A stretch of 64,000 nt of DNA, taken from NCBI GenBank assembly GCA_039707655.1, contig CM077676.1, positions 241,384,866 to 241,448,865 on the forward strand, in the 5' to 3' direction. The position numbers and the translations under genes are program-made. The notes beneath the pieces are model-generated. The model ran no database searches, was not told the origin of the DNA, and was given only the letters and a program-made list of their open reading frames with translations. Shown here piece by piece: positions 9,187 to 19,404 of this stretch. This stretch comes from Elymus sibiricus (lineage: Eukaryota > Streptophyta > Magnoliopsida > Poales > Poaceae). Positions within the stretch are counted from its first letter, which is position 1. Each line of letters begins with the position of its first letter.

Positions 9187-10307
9187 GATATATAATGGAC
9201 AATAACCCATAACCATGTGAGGGCCATGTAGAAGAAATGCGCGAAATTCTTGCACAAAGAGGGCAGGTGGAGGGTAAGCACTCCATGGTGGCGCACGTGT
9301 TCATTGCTCTCTAGAGCTCGTTTCGTCAACTCGTGCGCTTGCGAGATTGACGAGTAAGTGTGATGACCTACACAAGAAAGACACAAACGAAACAATGTGT
9401 GTGCGTGGTAAATGTACACATCATCCATCATGATGTGTATGTGCACGTGAGAGTTAGCACAAGATAAGAAATGCTCAAAGAAATTCGATGCATGGTATAT
9501 GAACATGTCATCCATCATGAAAGAATAGTTGTTATGTATAACACGATGGGGACACAAATTGAGCATACAAGTATATAGCACATCAATAGCATTTTCATTC
9601 ATGGGGAGCATATGGTGCACACAAGTATTGGGATCATGCAATGGATGGGATGGATCAAAATCTCCTAACATGTATGAGGAAAATATGGGGGTCTCCTCAT
9701 GAACAATAGTGGAAACATCATATGGAGAATATTGAAAACATGGCAAACAATTCATGTCCGAAGCTAGGTGGTCATGGCATGGCATATGATGGCAATGATG
9801 CAAAGGAAGCATATCAATATCATCACAAGAAAAACAAATGCCAATAACCATGGTCTTGTCATCTATGCCATATGTGCAAATTGGGTTTATTTTAATGGCA
9901 TATGCATAGTTACTACGATGAGATTGCAAATATGACATATTGTTGATCTCATGCATAGCATATGACAAGTCAAGTGGATTGTCAAACATGATGTGACCGA
10001 GAGAATTATCACAAGAAATCCTATGCAACATGGCATCACAACTAATAGACTCCACATGGCAATCATCAAACTCATCATAAATGGGTAATAAATCATCGCA
10101 TGGGGAAATCATATTAGCATGAAGCGTGTCAATAGGAAGATCAACATCATGCAAGCAATCAATGTCCACTAGTGGGACAAGAGCATCACCTTCACCTATG
10201 TTACCTTTCTCACTCCACTCATGTGGTGTAGGTGAGGTAGCAAAGACAAAATCATGGTCATCTTCATCGTGATGGAACCATGTGGGGGGTACATCATATT
10301 CCACCAT
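9187..10307 (-). pseudogene. Long ORF of unknown function in GYP-N, truncated by TAT-1
   Basis: An open minus-strand frame of about 370 codons runs from 10307 to the insertion point of TAT-1 (the frame opens on into the LTR by chance). The composition is unusual: rich in D, H, M, S, N, Y and C, with repeated MMDD(M/V)(F/Y)IYHA blocks around 9430-9510. I recognise no domain; no protease, RT or integrase motif is present. It follows gag where pol would be. It may be a carrier ORF of a non-autonomous family; the left half is lost behind TAT-1. Confidence 0.5.
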
Positions 10308-11200
10308 GGCATCGTTTTGTCCGTAGAAGGGACAAAGTCGTCGAGGATCAACGCGTCATCATGTATGGGAGCTAGCACCAAAGGAGAAGACACAATAGAG
10401 GTAGATGTCAAGTTGTTAGAAATGCAAATGGCCTCACAAGACCTATCAACTATCTCACTCTCTCTATGTGGTGGCTCACTCACTCCCTCAAAATAGGTGC
10501 ACTCAAACTCACATATGGTGGAGTCACTCATCTCACTCAAGTGGTGGGGTTTGTGGCTCTCCTCACATGTCAATTGGGGCAACTCGTCATATATGGGGCT
10601 AGTGGTGAACTCGCTCTCACTCTCAATATGGGTGCTCATGTCACTCAAGTCATCTCCAAATGCCATTGTGGTCGACGGGAAATGCTCAATCATCTCGTCA
10701 CCGTCGCCGTGGATGAAGGCCGAAGATGGCACATCATCACTCGCCTCCATGACCGAAGGGAAAATCCCATGCTTGATCATCTCACTCTCGCCTCCAAAGA
10801 TGGAAGCATCATCCTTGCTCGCCACCTTGTCACTTGCCTCCAAAGCATGTTCCTTGAGAGGCTCCGTAGTCATAGTCGTCGCCGCGCCGTCTTCAAAAAG
10901 AGTCATGGTCGTCACGAAGTGTGCTCGGGGTGGAGAAGCCTTGGCCTTCATAAGTTCTTGTTCCGCCTTGAGAGCACCAAGGTAGAATTCGTCGAGGGAC
11001 TCATAGTTGTCGCGGAAGATAGTCTTGGAGATGTCGTTGTTCAATCCCATCATGAAGTGGAACTTCATCAAAATGGGGTCGTCCACACCGGCTCGTCGCG
11101 AGGCTTTCCTCATCTCCTTGAAGTACTCGTCGATGGACTTGGATCCTTGGATGGTGTTCTCCAATTGGTGTCGAAGATGTTCCGTGTAGGTGGATGGCAC
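10196..11200 (-). pseudogene. Gag C-terminal half and acidic linker of GYP-N
   Basis: The start (PSTYTEHLRHQLENTIQGSK, then SIDEYFKEMRKASRRAG and FMMGLNNDISKTIF) is the second half of a retrotransposon gag domain. It follows 11207-11893 after a frameshift near 11203. After about residue 110 the sequence becomes acidic and S/D/H-rich with no zinc knuckle. A further frame change near 10300 leads to the next ORF. Together the three parts once formed one gag-plus-unknown reading frame of about 900 codons or more. Confidence 0.7.
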
Positions 11201-11206
11201 AAATTC

Positions 11207-11893
11207 TCACCGCATCGTTTTCTTCGTCTTGGGCCAACTCATGTTGAAGCTCCTCGAAGGTGTGTGAAGCCACCATGTCGACGCGTAGTCATAGAAGTTA
11301 CTTGTGGCGCACTTCACTTGATCGTCAGAGGGGACTTGATGTAGCTTGAGGTAGTCGTCCATCTTGCGCTCCCACTCAAGATACTCCTCGGGGTCATGAG
11401 TCCCATAGAAAGGAATCTCGTGGTCGGTGTCGAGGTTGTAGTAGCTCGTGGAAGTCGCAGACTTGAGCTTGGGGAGATTCTCTTGAGCGTAATCTTGAGG
11501 TGCTTGTCGGCGAAGATGCCGCATATCCAAAGGCGAAGATGCCTTGAAGTCGCTTGGCGAAGATGCCAAGGTAGATGGCGAAGTCATAGATCGGTGGTTG
11601 GTGTTGAGCTCTTGACCTTCACATTCTTGTCGGTGATGGTGTCGATGCCGATGTGCGCTTGCCGGAGATGGTAGCTCGGAAGGATGTGCACTTGAGCGTC
11701 TTCTCAAAGATGAGGAAGACCTCTTGCCGGTCTTGGTGAGGGCTTTGAGCTCCTCCATGTGCTTGTCCATCTTGGCGTTGATGTGGTCCTTCATGGCATC
11801 AAACTCGTCGTTGTGGTTGTAGACCGAAGATGATGTGCCGTCCCTATCCATAAAAGCACTCGAGAAGGTGTGAGAAATAGATGAAATGAACAT
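11207..11893 (-). CDS. Gag N-terminal half of GYP-N
   Basis: A 228-codon ORF: the N-terminus has a coil (NAKMDKHMEELKALTKTGKR) and an S/R/H-rich linker, and the C-terminus has the gag landmarks IPFYGTHDPEEYLEWERKMD, YASTWW and SFNMSWPKTKK. The gag of GYP-3 has the equivalent NDPEDYLSWPLKVDKIF and WW. This forms the virus-like particle. The frame is lost at about 11203 and the domain continues at 11200-10900 in another frame. Confidence 0.8.
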   Translation of the reverse strand: MFISSISHTFSSAFMDRDGTSSSVYNHNDEFDAMKDHINAKMDKHMEELKALTKTGKRSSSSLRRRSSAHPSELPSPASAHRHRHHHRQECEGQELNTNHRSMTSPSTLASSPSDFKASSPLDMRHLRRQAPQDYAQENLPKLKSATSTSYYNLDTDHEIPFYGTHDPEEYLEWERKMDDYLKLHQVPSDDQVKCATSNFYDYASTWWLHTPSRSFNMSWPKTKKTMR

Positions 11894-13573
11894 ACCAAAG
11901 TTACCTCTTTCCGATGTTGTAAATGGATCTCAAAAGACCACAATGTATGCAAGGAAAAGAGTGCACTTGGTGAAAAACCTTGTCCAATTCTCACAACCTA
12001 CACAAATACCTTATAGTGGAGCTCGGTGGGGTTAGTGGCACAAAATATCAAGCAAATTGAGGTCCAAGATATGTAAATGTTGAAATCAATCCAAAGAACT
12101 CAAAATGCAAAGCAAGTGATCACAAATATAGAGGAAGGCAATAAAGAAACACACGCGGTGGGATAATGCGGCTTGTGCAACTATAGGGATGAGCAACACA
12201 AAATCTGCTAACGAAGACTATGCTCGTGTTGCACAAACACAAGGAGAGACGCTAGCTTGATTGCATGTTTGGGCACGATTCACCACTTGGCACCAATACT
12301 ATTCATGCAAGCAAACGTTTCCTATTCCATGTATCTTCATGCACAAGTATATCTTTCTATGCTCAACTCTCTTTGCTTATAAGCTTTGATCTCTTTTTTG
12401 CTTAAAAGCTCTTTTTTTACTCTCTTTTTCTTCCTTTCCACTATTCGTTTTGAGCCTCAACTGCATACATGAGACAATTATAACAAGATATGCACGGGAG
12501 CAAGCAATTGCACTATATGATATATCAAATGACGCAACAATATGATATCGTATCACTATGGTGCTCAAGTTTTCGCAAAGCCCGGCAATACTCGGATAGC
12601 TAGTCTCAATAGGTATGAAGGTATTCGCAAAGTTGGTGGGGCTATCAAGATGTAATGGCAAGGAAGGAAAAGTGGATGACGGAATGTATACCTTCGTCAC
12701 ACTTAACCTTTCACAAAGTCGGGGGTAACCGGCCTTGCTTCCGGTTGAAGATGGTCTCAAAGGATGGATGGCCGTCGTCGATGCGGAAGCTCGGTGATCG
12801 ATGGAGATGATGGCACAATACATGTCGTCCGGTGGATGATGAAGAAGTAACCGTGCCTAAGTAGCCGAAACACCTTAGGAGACTCAAATCACAACTCAAA
12901 CAACCACAAATGCAATGGGAACCAAAATGGGTTAGGTTGCGGAAGTTATGGTGGAAGGCCTAGGCAAACATGCCAAATTTTGAAACATTTCATGGAGTCA
13001 AATGATGGTGGAAATATTTTTGTGGGATGGGAGATGTCAATAGCTACAAAATGAGCAAAAGAACGTCAAAATCAGAGTTCGGATGAATTAGTTATGGCCG
13101 AAACAAGAAATCAGCCAAGTCAGTTTCAGGGTTGTCCGGACATCCGGGAGTAGGTCCGGATGATCCGGGTTCGTCAGCTCCGGTACTGTTGTGGGGGTGC
13201 GTGGGTGATCCGGACGTCCGGGAGGGCGCCCAGCTGATCTGGGTGATGCCCGGATGATCCGGGAGCAGGTCCGGATGATCCGGGCAGGTCAAACTGCACG
13301 GGATTTCCTCTCGGGGACGAATTTTTGGACGGAATTTTCGATTTTCGGGGTCAAAATTGAAGGGGAAAGTGAAAAATTGGGGCTAGGGAATGGCAAGGGA
13401 GGTAGATCCACTTGCCAAACACTAGATCCACGGATCAAAATCAACAAAAACTCACAAGAAATATCAAAATGCAAGAAATTTTTTGGGGCTCTTTTTGTAG
13501 AAATTTTTGAAATTGGGGAGGAAAATTCGAACTAATGGCTAGAACATGGGGGTAGGGCTCCAAATTCGTGGCA
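11894..13573 (-). other. Untranslated leader of GYP-N
   Basis: The 1.7 kb between PBS and gag is AT-rich with only short random ORFs. It holds one notable structure, the CCGGATGATCCGG array at 13130-13285. Long leaders are common in Triticeae gypsy elements. I see no gene. Confidence 0.6.
13130..13285. repeat. Palindromic CCGGATGATCCGG array, leader copy (GYP-N)
   Basis: Five recognisable units of the near-palindrome CCGGA(TGA/C)(T)CCGG occur within 155 bp, at irregular spacing, plus degenerate pieces. Unit examples are CCGGACATCCGG, CCGGATGATCCGG and CCGGACGTCCGG. The same unit fills a second array inside the LTR (14094-14312), across the PBS from this one. Confidence 0.85.
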
Positions 13574-13592
13574 ACGTGGCTCATGATACCAA
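13574..13592 (-). other. Primer binding site of GYP-N (initiator Met tRNA type)
   Basis: The minus strand reads TTGGTATCATGAGCCACG, next to the LTR end. TGGTATCA.GAGCC is the classical plant PBS complementary to the 3' end of initiator methionine tRNA; here one base differs and one is added. Confidence 0.8.
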
Positions 13593-13594
13593 GA

Positions 13595-14605
13595 TGATGT
13601 AGGGTAGAACCCTAATCATTGAGTTTGGTCCTGATGTTCACAAATTGGAGATGGACTCGAGGAGAAACACGAAGAACACGAAGAACACGAGGGAAAAACA
13701 TGGAGAAATCGAAGGGGAAAACACTCTATTGGACAAGATCCACTCCAAGTACACCTCAAATCACAAGCAATACAAGAGATGTATCCAGATCCAAGAACAA
13801 CAATGGAAATAAAGATACAAGGGTAGTTCATCCAAATCTCTAGGAGAGATGGGTCTTGAATTCCATGGAGGAATCTTCCCATGAAGGGGTCTTGTACTCA
13901 CACGGAGTCTTCTCTCTCAAGAGGAATCCCACAAAGGGAAGATACATGAGCTAAGCTCTAATGTCTAGATCTAATCTTAGCTAACCCTAAATGGAGGAGG
14001 AGGAGGAGTATATATAGTGCTAGCCCACGAAGGGGTAAGTGAGGGGCGAAACGGGTACATGGGCCTCGGCCCGGAGTCATGCGCGCAGGCAAAGGCCGGA
14101 TGATCCGGGTGAGCACCCGGATGATCCGGCTGGGTCGTAGCCGCTGTGGAGCAGCCGGACGTCTGGGCATCTTCTGGATGATTCGGGTGGGTCCCGGATG
14201 ATCCGGCTTTGATGGAGGCCGTGCTGTGGGCGCGTAGCCGGATTGTCCGGGCCTGGGGCCGGATCATCCGGGCATCGTTCGGATCGTCCGGGTGGGGGTC
14301 CGGATGATCCGGGCAAGTGCAGACTTGTCCATTCTTCCGCCTTCTTCTGTCTTCTCTTCCATGCTTCCCTCGCGGATGGTGTAGGCATACACACATGCTC
14401 GCACTCCTCCTCGTCGATGATGAAGCTCCGGTAATATCTATGCATGCACACGAGAGGAGTGTCAAGTAGTATACCATCCTCGAAGGGGTCAAGTGAACAC
14501 GTGTAAAGGAGATGATTCACCTTTATGTATGTGAAGTAGATGTCGCACGTGTCACTTGCCAAACGGACTCTTGACATGGTGATGTCCGTAGGATGCTCCG
14601 CATTA
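13595..14605 (-). repeat. 5' LTR of GYP-N (1,011 bp)
   Basis: Minus strand TAATGCGGAGCATCC ... CCTACATCA, followed by TCT and the PBS. The first dinucleotide is TA instead of TG, an apparent G to A change. The ends match those of GYP-3 and GYP-2. A TATATATAC box lies at 14009-14017, and a palindromic array at 14094-14312 is upstream of it in U3. An open frame (14637-14077) crosses U3, reminiscent of GYP-3, whose pol enters the LTR. Confidence 0.85.
14094..14312. repeat. Palindromic CCGGATGATCCGG array, LTR copy (GYP-N)
   Basis: About nine units of the type CCGGATGATCCGG occur in 220 bp, spaced irregularly by roughly 12-35 bp. Variants include CCGGATTGTCCGG, CCGGATCATCCGG and CCGGACGTCTGG. 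The array is just upstream of the TATA box of this LTR. Spacers are not similar to one another in length or sequence. Confidence 0.88.
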
Positions 14606-14842
14606 GCGTTCTTATTGACACCATTCAAAGTCTTCACTATGTCCTTGACAGCTGAAGAATTTGTGAACTCACTTTAAAAAAATTCAACTCAAATTTTTGG
14701 CAGTTGCCACAGTAACCACATCGCGCGTGTCCGACGCGTGGATAAAAACGTCCAAAACGCATGCATGACACGTGTCTCGCATATGCGAATCGCCAGGGGC
14801 TTATCCGTCCAAAATCTTTGGACTGTTCGGTTTTTACCGCGC

Positions 14843-14850
14843 CTATATAA
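14843..14850 (+). promoter_or_regulatory. Internal TATA box before the COP-1 extra gene
   Basis: CTATATAA lies about 30 bp before a pyrimidine-rich stretch (CTTCGCTCCCTCGCCCC) that would suit a start site near 14875. Upstream are gcgcgtgtccgacgcg and a cACGTGtc-type box. COP-2 has CATATAAGTAG in the matching place (44879-44889). Confidence 0.5.
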
Positions 14851-15055
14851 TGACTTGACCCCGTCAACACAATTCACTTCGCTCCCTCGCCCCTGTCGCT
14901 CTCATTCTCAAACCCTAGCACCGCCGCTGGATCTCATCGTCGCCGGAGAAGAAAAGCTTCACTGCCTTGACTTCTTCGACGTCGTACTTGTGTTGGCCGC
15001 GGATTTCTTCCCTTCTGCCGCCGCTGTAGCTATCTTTCGTCGCCGAGTTAGGTCA

Positions 15056-15498
15056 CGAATGATCCAAGCTGTCGATTTCCTTTGCCTCATTTTCCAGTTT
15101 ATCAAGTTCATCCATTGGGGCAATTAAAATTTATTTTATCTACCCAGTTTGATCTTTACCACTCCTATATTTCTCCAAGTGCTGTTTTTACTTCAATATT
15201 TCCAATTCTTCAGCACTTTCTTTTGGCCAGTCTTGGTTGCTTCATCTAAGTTATGGTTTACCATTAGATTCCTCAATTGTCTAATTGCTTCATTCTGTAC
15301 AACTCTGGAACCTAAGTCAAGAACACTTAGTGAATTTCTTCAAGACGATAATGGTCGATTTCCTCAACTGGTTTTATTTTGAAAAACTTCTGAGAACGCA
15401 TGTGACCCTCCCTATTTCCCTCGCAACTATACTATGTTCACACGTACACATGTCTGCTGACAAATCTCTTGGTTCTCATCAACTTAATTCATTTGCAG
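15056..15498 (+). other. Probable intron in the 5' part of the COP-1 extra gene
   Basis: This T-rich, stop-filled stretch separates the leader exon from the coding part. A good acceptor is TTCATTTGCAG at 15488-15498. The donor is uncertain (GTCACG near 15050 or another close site). COP-2 has a clearer pair (GTATGT at 45097, TTCACAG at 45453-45459). Inference from pattern only. Confidence 0.45.
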
Positions 15499-17706
15499 CG
15501 TTGCTAGAGGAAAATCTTCAAACATCTTCAGAGTCCTCAAAAGTTCAAAAACCTCAGTTGAAGAAAATGGTTGACGGTAAAAGGCCTCGGAAGGGAGGAA
15601 AGAGGAAGGAAGAACACACTGCTTTTGAGATCCCTAATGACATCTATGCAGGCTATTGCACGACTGATGAAGCTGTGCATGGCAAAGAAACTAAAGAGTA
15701 GCGCAAGATGAGCATGCAAAAGATCAAGAGGCGATGGGCCTATGAATGGAGGGAGTACAGATATGTCACTCCCAAGTACATGTAGGAATTTGCTGTGAAG
15801 CCTCCTTTCAACAGGCCTCCTCTTGCTCCTAGACAAGTTGCTGATCCCACAAGCATCCGAAGGGGTGAAGAATTACCAAAGGAATGGGCTAAATGCCAAG
15901 CTAAGCTTCAAAAAGAAGCTAAGAAAGTTGTTGATGCTTTCAATCATGACTCAAAAGCTTCAAGTGAAGTAGGTGGTAGTGCCAGTGCCGGTGCACCGAA
16001 GAAGGCAATGCCCAAGAAGGCTGGACATAAGCCAAAGCCTTCAGCGCCAAAGCCCTCAGTGGCAAAATGTTTAGCGTCAAAGCCATCTAGTGTGATGGCT
16101 TCTGCTCCCAGTTCTTCAGCTGCAGCACAGTCATCAGCTCCTCCACCTGCCACAAGTTCTTCAGTGGCAGCAGCAAAGGCGTCAACTTCGATTGTGCTAG
16201 CATCTTGCCAGCTCACAATAGGCTTTCCAACGGTCATGATTGCTGCTCCAAGTGCATGAGCCAGTGGGCATAATTCTTCAAATACGCCCAAGCTGAAGAC
16301 AAAGGCTATGTTTGGTCGTGGTATAAGACCCAGCCCCAAGAGCAAGGCCATAGTGCCTCAAGCTGACGAACATGATATGGCTGATGATGATGAATTGGCA
16401 GAGTTCATCAGAAGGAAGGCTGAAGAAGTGGCTATTGCCAAGAATTCTTCAGTTCCACTGCTGCTAGACCCGAAGAAGATTCTGGATTTCATTGCTGTAT
16501 GGTGCAAGAAGCCAGACACACCACTTGACGACCTCGATTTGCCTCCTGGTTCCAGTCACGTGTTGTCTTCATTCATCTTGAATGAGAAGCACAAGATAGG
16601 ACAAGCAAAGCTAGTGAAGAAACGGCAATTGCAGTAGCAGAAAGAGCTGAAGGTAAAGATGCTTACAATAACTCCTCAACAGCTCCTTACTCTGCAATCA
16701 GAGATACAACAACTATCTGATGAATATGAGTGCCAGGCTGATCATTGTTGTCGTGTGCGTGAAAGGTTCATTGCACACACCATGCAAGTGGTGAAAGACC
16801 ACAACAAGCGCGAAGCGGCCAAACACGGTCAAGGCAGCTCTTTAGCGCAGCCACAAATTCCTCAGGCCAGTGCATCTGCTACCCTGCCTAAAGAACCTAC
16901 AAGAGCAACATACACTATTGCGCCTGAAGAAACTGCCAGGGCAACTGCATCAGTTGTGCCTGAAGTAATTGCTTCCACAACATCCTCAGCAGCAACTCCT
17001 CCAAGTTCTTCAACTGTGAAGAAAATCACACTTCCTTCCGCATCAGAAGTGAAGAAGACTAAGGCTGCTGAGAAAGAAGCCTTGAAAAGAAAAGCTTCAG
17101 CTCCACCCCCACTGAATCTGTGAAGAGATTGAAGACGTCACCATTGTCTTCAAATGAACCAATTGATGCACAACCATTGGCCTCAGTGCCCCCAACTAGG
17201 AACACTAAAGATCTTCAGCTGGTTCCTTATGGTGTAGACTATGTTATTCCTCCTGAAGGAGATGAAGACACCCATTCTACTGCTACCACAGAGTAGATGG
17301 ATGAAGAAATCAAAGTTTAAGCAGATGCTTCACTTCCACTGGTATCATCGCACAAGTCAGTGCAAGCCTCTGTGGCTGAAGAAACTGCCGAATCTCCAGG
17401 CAGTGAAGAAACTGAAGAGGACATGGATATTGATGGTTCAACAATGCCACTTATTCATGACGACTTTTAGGATGAAGCTCGTCCAAATTCACCCATCACC
17501 ACGCCTCGCACTGAGGTTCCTAAGTCTCCTGTCATGACTGAAGAAATTCACACTGGGTCTGAAGAACGTTAAACTTCTCTTCAGACCATTGTTGAAGAAA
17601 TTCCAGCTGCATCAGCTGAAGAATTGAGCAGCCAGAGGTCACAGTCGTAGCTCCTCAGCAATCCCCTCAACGAGATGGCTCAGTACCTTCAACGGACACT
17701 GACACT
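15499..17706 (+). pseudogene. COP-1 extra (envelope-position) gene, N-terminal and middle parts, broken
   Basis: Coding begins in the exon at 15499 (LEENLQTSSESSKVQ) with the first good ATG at 15565 (VDGKRPRKGGKRKEEH). Open blocks 15499-15701, 15795-16259, 16308-16637 and 16659-17123 are separated by single stops (for example TAG at 15699 and 15783) and frameshifts. The protein is a basic N-region (RWAYEWREYRY), long A/S/P/K-rich linkers and coil-prone E/K stretches. COP-2 has the equivalent RRHWVRKWFNYEFV. In SIRE-type elements an extra gene lies at this place and is often called envelope-like. I see no signal peptide or membrane segment here, so that label is not supported. Confidence 0.6.
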
Positions 17707-19287
17707 GTGCCATATGCAAATGCTGAAGAGATTGCCAAGTCTGATGCAATCACGGACAAGAATGACTCAACTGGCTCTCCTAGGCAAATATTTGATGTGA
17801 GGCACAAGAATATAAATCTTCAACCAGTGCCTTCAATGCCCAAAGTTGGCAAAAGCATCAGGAGACCCAAGTTTGATAATGCTGCATTCTTTGGAGAGAA
17901 GAATTTCTTCATTGGTGAGTCACCTTATGACTTAGCCAAGATAAGACCTCAGCGCTTCTTGACCAAGACGCAGATGAATTTCTATTCTTCTCTGCTCTTC
18001 AACAAGAACAAAGTCTTCCCGCATCACCATATTCCTCACGTGGATATGGAGTCACTTCCATGCTTCAGGCCTATATTGGCTGTCCTCTATGATGCCGGGC
18101 TGCTAAGTCTATGCACTGACATATGTGACTGGAATGAAGAGCTCATTCTTCAATTTTATGCGACATTGCACTTATCTAGTGATGTTGAAGACATTCATTC
18201 CTGGGCTTTAGATTGGATGACTAAAAATACACACTACAAAGCTCTAGCTGATGAATTGCTTCAAGCTCTTCCTATTGATCTACCTCGGGAAGATGCCAAA
18301 TGCATCTATGAAGAACCAGAACTGCCAAATCACTTGATGCAGGTACTGATGAAACCACTTGCTGAAGGAGAAGCTCCAAGGACCACCTTCTTTGTGAAGG
18401 ATTTGCTGCATGTACCTCGCACTGTTTATCGCATAATGGCAAAGACCCTCAGCCCCATCAAAGACATAATTGACACTGAAAAAGTTGTGAGGGTCATGAA
18501 GAATTTGCTATTCAACATCATCCATGGGATTCCCATAAACATCCATGATTTATTCATGAGGACTCTGGCGACAGTAGCTCAATCACCTTTTGACTTGAAG
18601 CCTTATGCGCCATGGATCATGAGATTCATTAGATCAAGGTCTTCAATTCAATACAAGGCTGACTGTCAAAATCATCTCAGCTTCTTGCAGAGGTTGAAAT
18701 TCTTCAGAGTTACAATTTCCTCAGTTCCACGCAAGGGCAAGGCTGTTATTGATGAAGGAATATGTCCCCTTGATGGAAAATTTTGTCAGCTTGCATCTCA
18801 GTCCATAGGTGATGACACCACAAGCCACGACACAGCAGCAAATCCCTCAGTGCAAAAGCCTCAAAGTGAAGCTCGTCGTGTTATGACAGACCGAGAAATT
18901 ATTATCAGCTTGCATCAGAAGGTGGACAGGAATCACAACTGGGTTAAGCGTCAGCTAGCTACAATTCTTGCAAACATGACAGTGATGCAAAACTCAGTGC
19001 GCAAGAACCACTACAATGCCCATGAGATATTTGACCGCAGCCTGGCCATACTCACACATCTCAAGACTGCTAAAGAACTTGAAGAGATGGAATTCAAACA
19101 AGACTTCAATTGGTCAATTCCGCCTAAGAAGAAGTCCAAGAAAGTGCAAGTTCCTCAAATGGTCCCCAGCTCAGTGTCTCCAACGCGCACTACTGATGAA
19201 AATGAAGTCGTTGAAGACACTACTGCAAGCCCTTCTACTGTGCGCGACCCCAACATCGATTCTGGCGCTCCTCCAACCTCATCATGA
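17707..19287 (+). CDS. COP-1 extra gene, C-terminal domain (526 codons open)
   Basis: This is the longest clean ORF in COP-1. Residues about 60-400 look like a globular domain: KSIRRPKFDNAAFFGEKNFF, then HHIPHVDMESLPCF, ALPIDLPREDAKCIYEE and NLLFNIIHGIPINIHDLF. Residues 400-500 have a coil (DREIIISLHQKVDRNHNW) and a K-rich stretch (PPKKKSKKVQVP) that could bind nucleic acid or act as a nuclear signal. No catalytic motif is recognised. The ORF in fact joins the preceding broken one, so its ATG is probably internal. The stop at 19285-19287 is followed by a short 3' region. Confidence 0.6.
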   Translation: MPYANAEEIAKSDAITDKNDSTGSPRQIFDVRHKNINLQPVPSMPKVGKSIRRPKFDNAAFFGEKNFFIGESPYDLAKIRPQRFLTKTQMNFYSSLLFNKNKVFPHHHIPHVDMESLPCFRPILAVLYDAGLLSLCTDICDWNEELILQFYATLHLSSDVEDIHSWALDWMTKNTHYKALADELLQALPIDLPREDAKCIYEEPELPNHLMQVLMKPLAEGEAPRTTFFVKDLLHVPRTVYRIMAKTLSPIKDIIDTEKVVRVMKNLLFNIIHGIPINIHDLFMRTLATVAQSPFDLKPYAPWIMRFIRSRSSIQYKADCQNHLSFLQRLKFFRVTISSVPRKGKAVIDEGICPLDGKFCQLASQSIGDDTTSHDTAANPSVQKPQSEARRVMTDREIIISLHQKVDRNHNWVKRQLATILANMTVMQNSVRKNHYNAHEIFDRSLAILTHLKTAKELEEMEFKQDFNWSIPPKKKSKKVQVPQMVPSSVSPTRTTDENEVVEDTTASPSTVRDPNIDSGAPPTSS

Positions 19288-19404
19288 TGATGTCTTCAGG
19301 GGCGTTAGATCTCAGTTTCATCTCCTTTTGGCCATTTGATGTCTGACGAATTTCTAAAAATCTCCCATTCACCCCCCCTTTGGGAGTAAACCTGCGCTTT
19401 CAAG

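Larger units (their letters stand above)
9187..14605 (-). mobile_element. GYP-N: Ty3/gypsy element with gag and a large unknown ORF, no pol seen, 3' end off window
   Basis: Minus-strand order: 5' LTR 14605-13595, PBS, long leader with a repeat array, gag (11893-about 10200), then a long Asp/His/Met/Ser-rich ORF cut at 9187 by TAT-1. LTR ends and PBS resemble those of the pol-bearing GYP-3 (start T(G/A)ATGCGGAGCATCC, end CCTACATCA). No PR, RT or INT motif appears in 5.4 kb, so it is probably non-autonomous. It is inserted in COP-1 at 14605/14606; bases gcgtt follow. Confidence 0.75.
14606..19404 (+). mobile_element. COP-1: 3' part of a SIRE/Maximus-like Ty1/copia element
   Basis: This holds only the region 3' of pol: an AT-rich stretch, a TATA box, an untranslated exon, an intron and a long extra gene ending at 19287, then a tail with CATTCACCCCCCCC. 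The same order follows a Copia RNase H domain in COP-2 (43580-46765), which is how I assign it. The left edge is the GYP-N insertion; the right edge is the junction to TAT-2 near 19404. Confidence 0.6.

Noticed and set aside
12377..12823. Minus-strand ORF of 148 codons in the GYP-N leader
   Set aside because: No domain; composition is typical of chance ORFs in an untranslated leader.
13130..14312. Repeat arrays as a CRISPR
   Set aside because: Units are 12-14 bp with irregular spacers, in a plant retrotransposon; no cas genes.
15499..19287. Calling the Copia extra gene a true envelope protein
   Set aside because: No signal peptide, membrane segment or glycoprotein pattern is visible; only its position resembles that of env.
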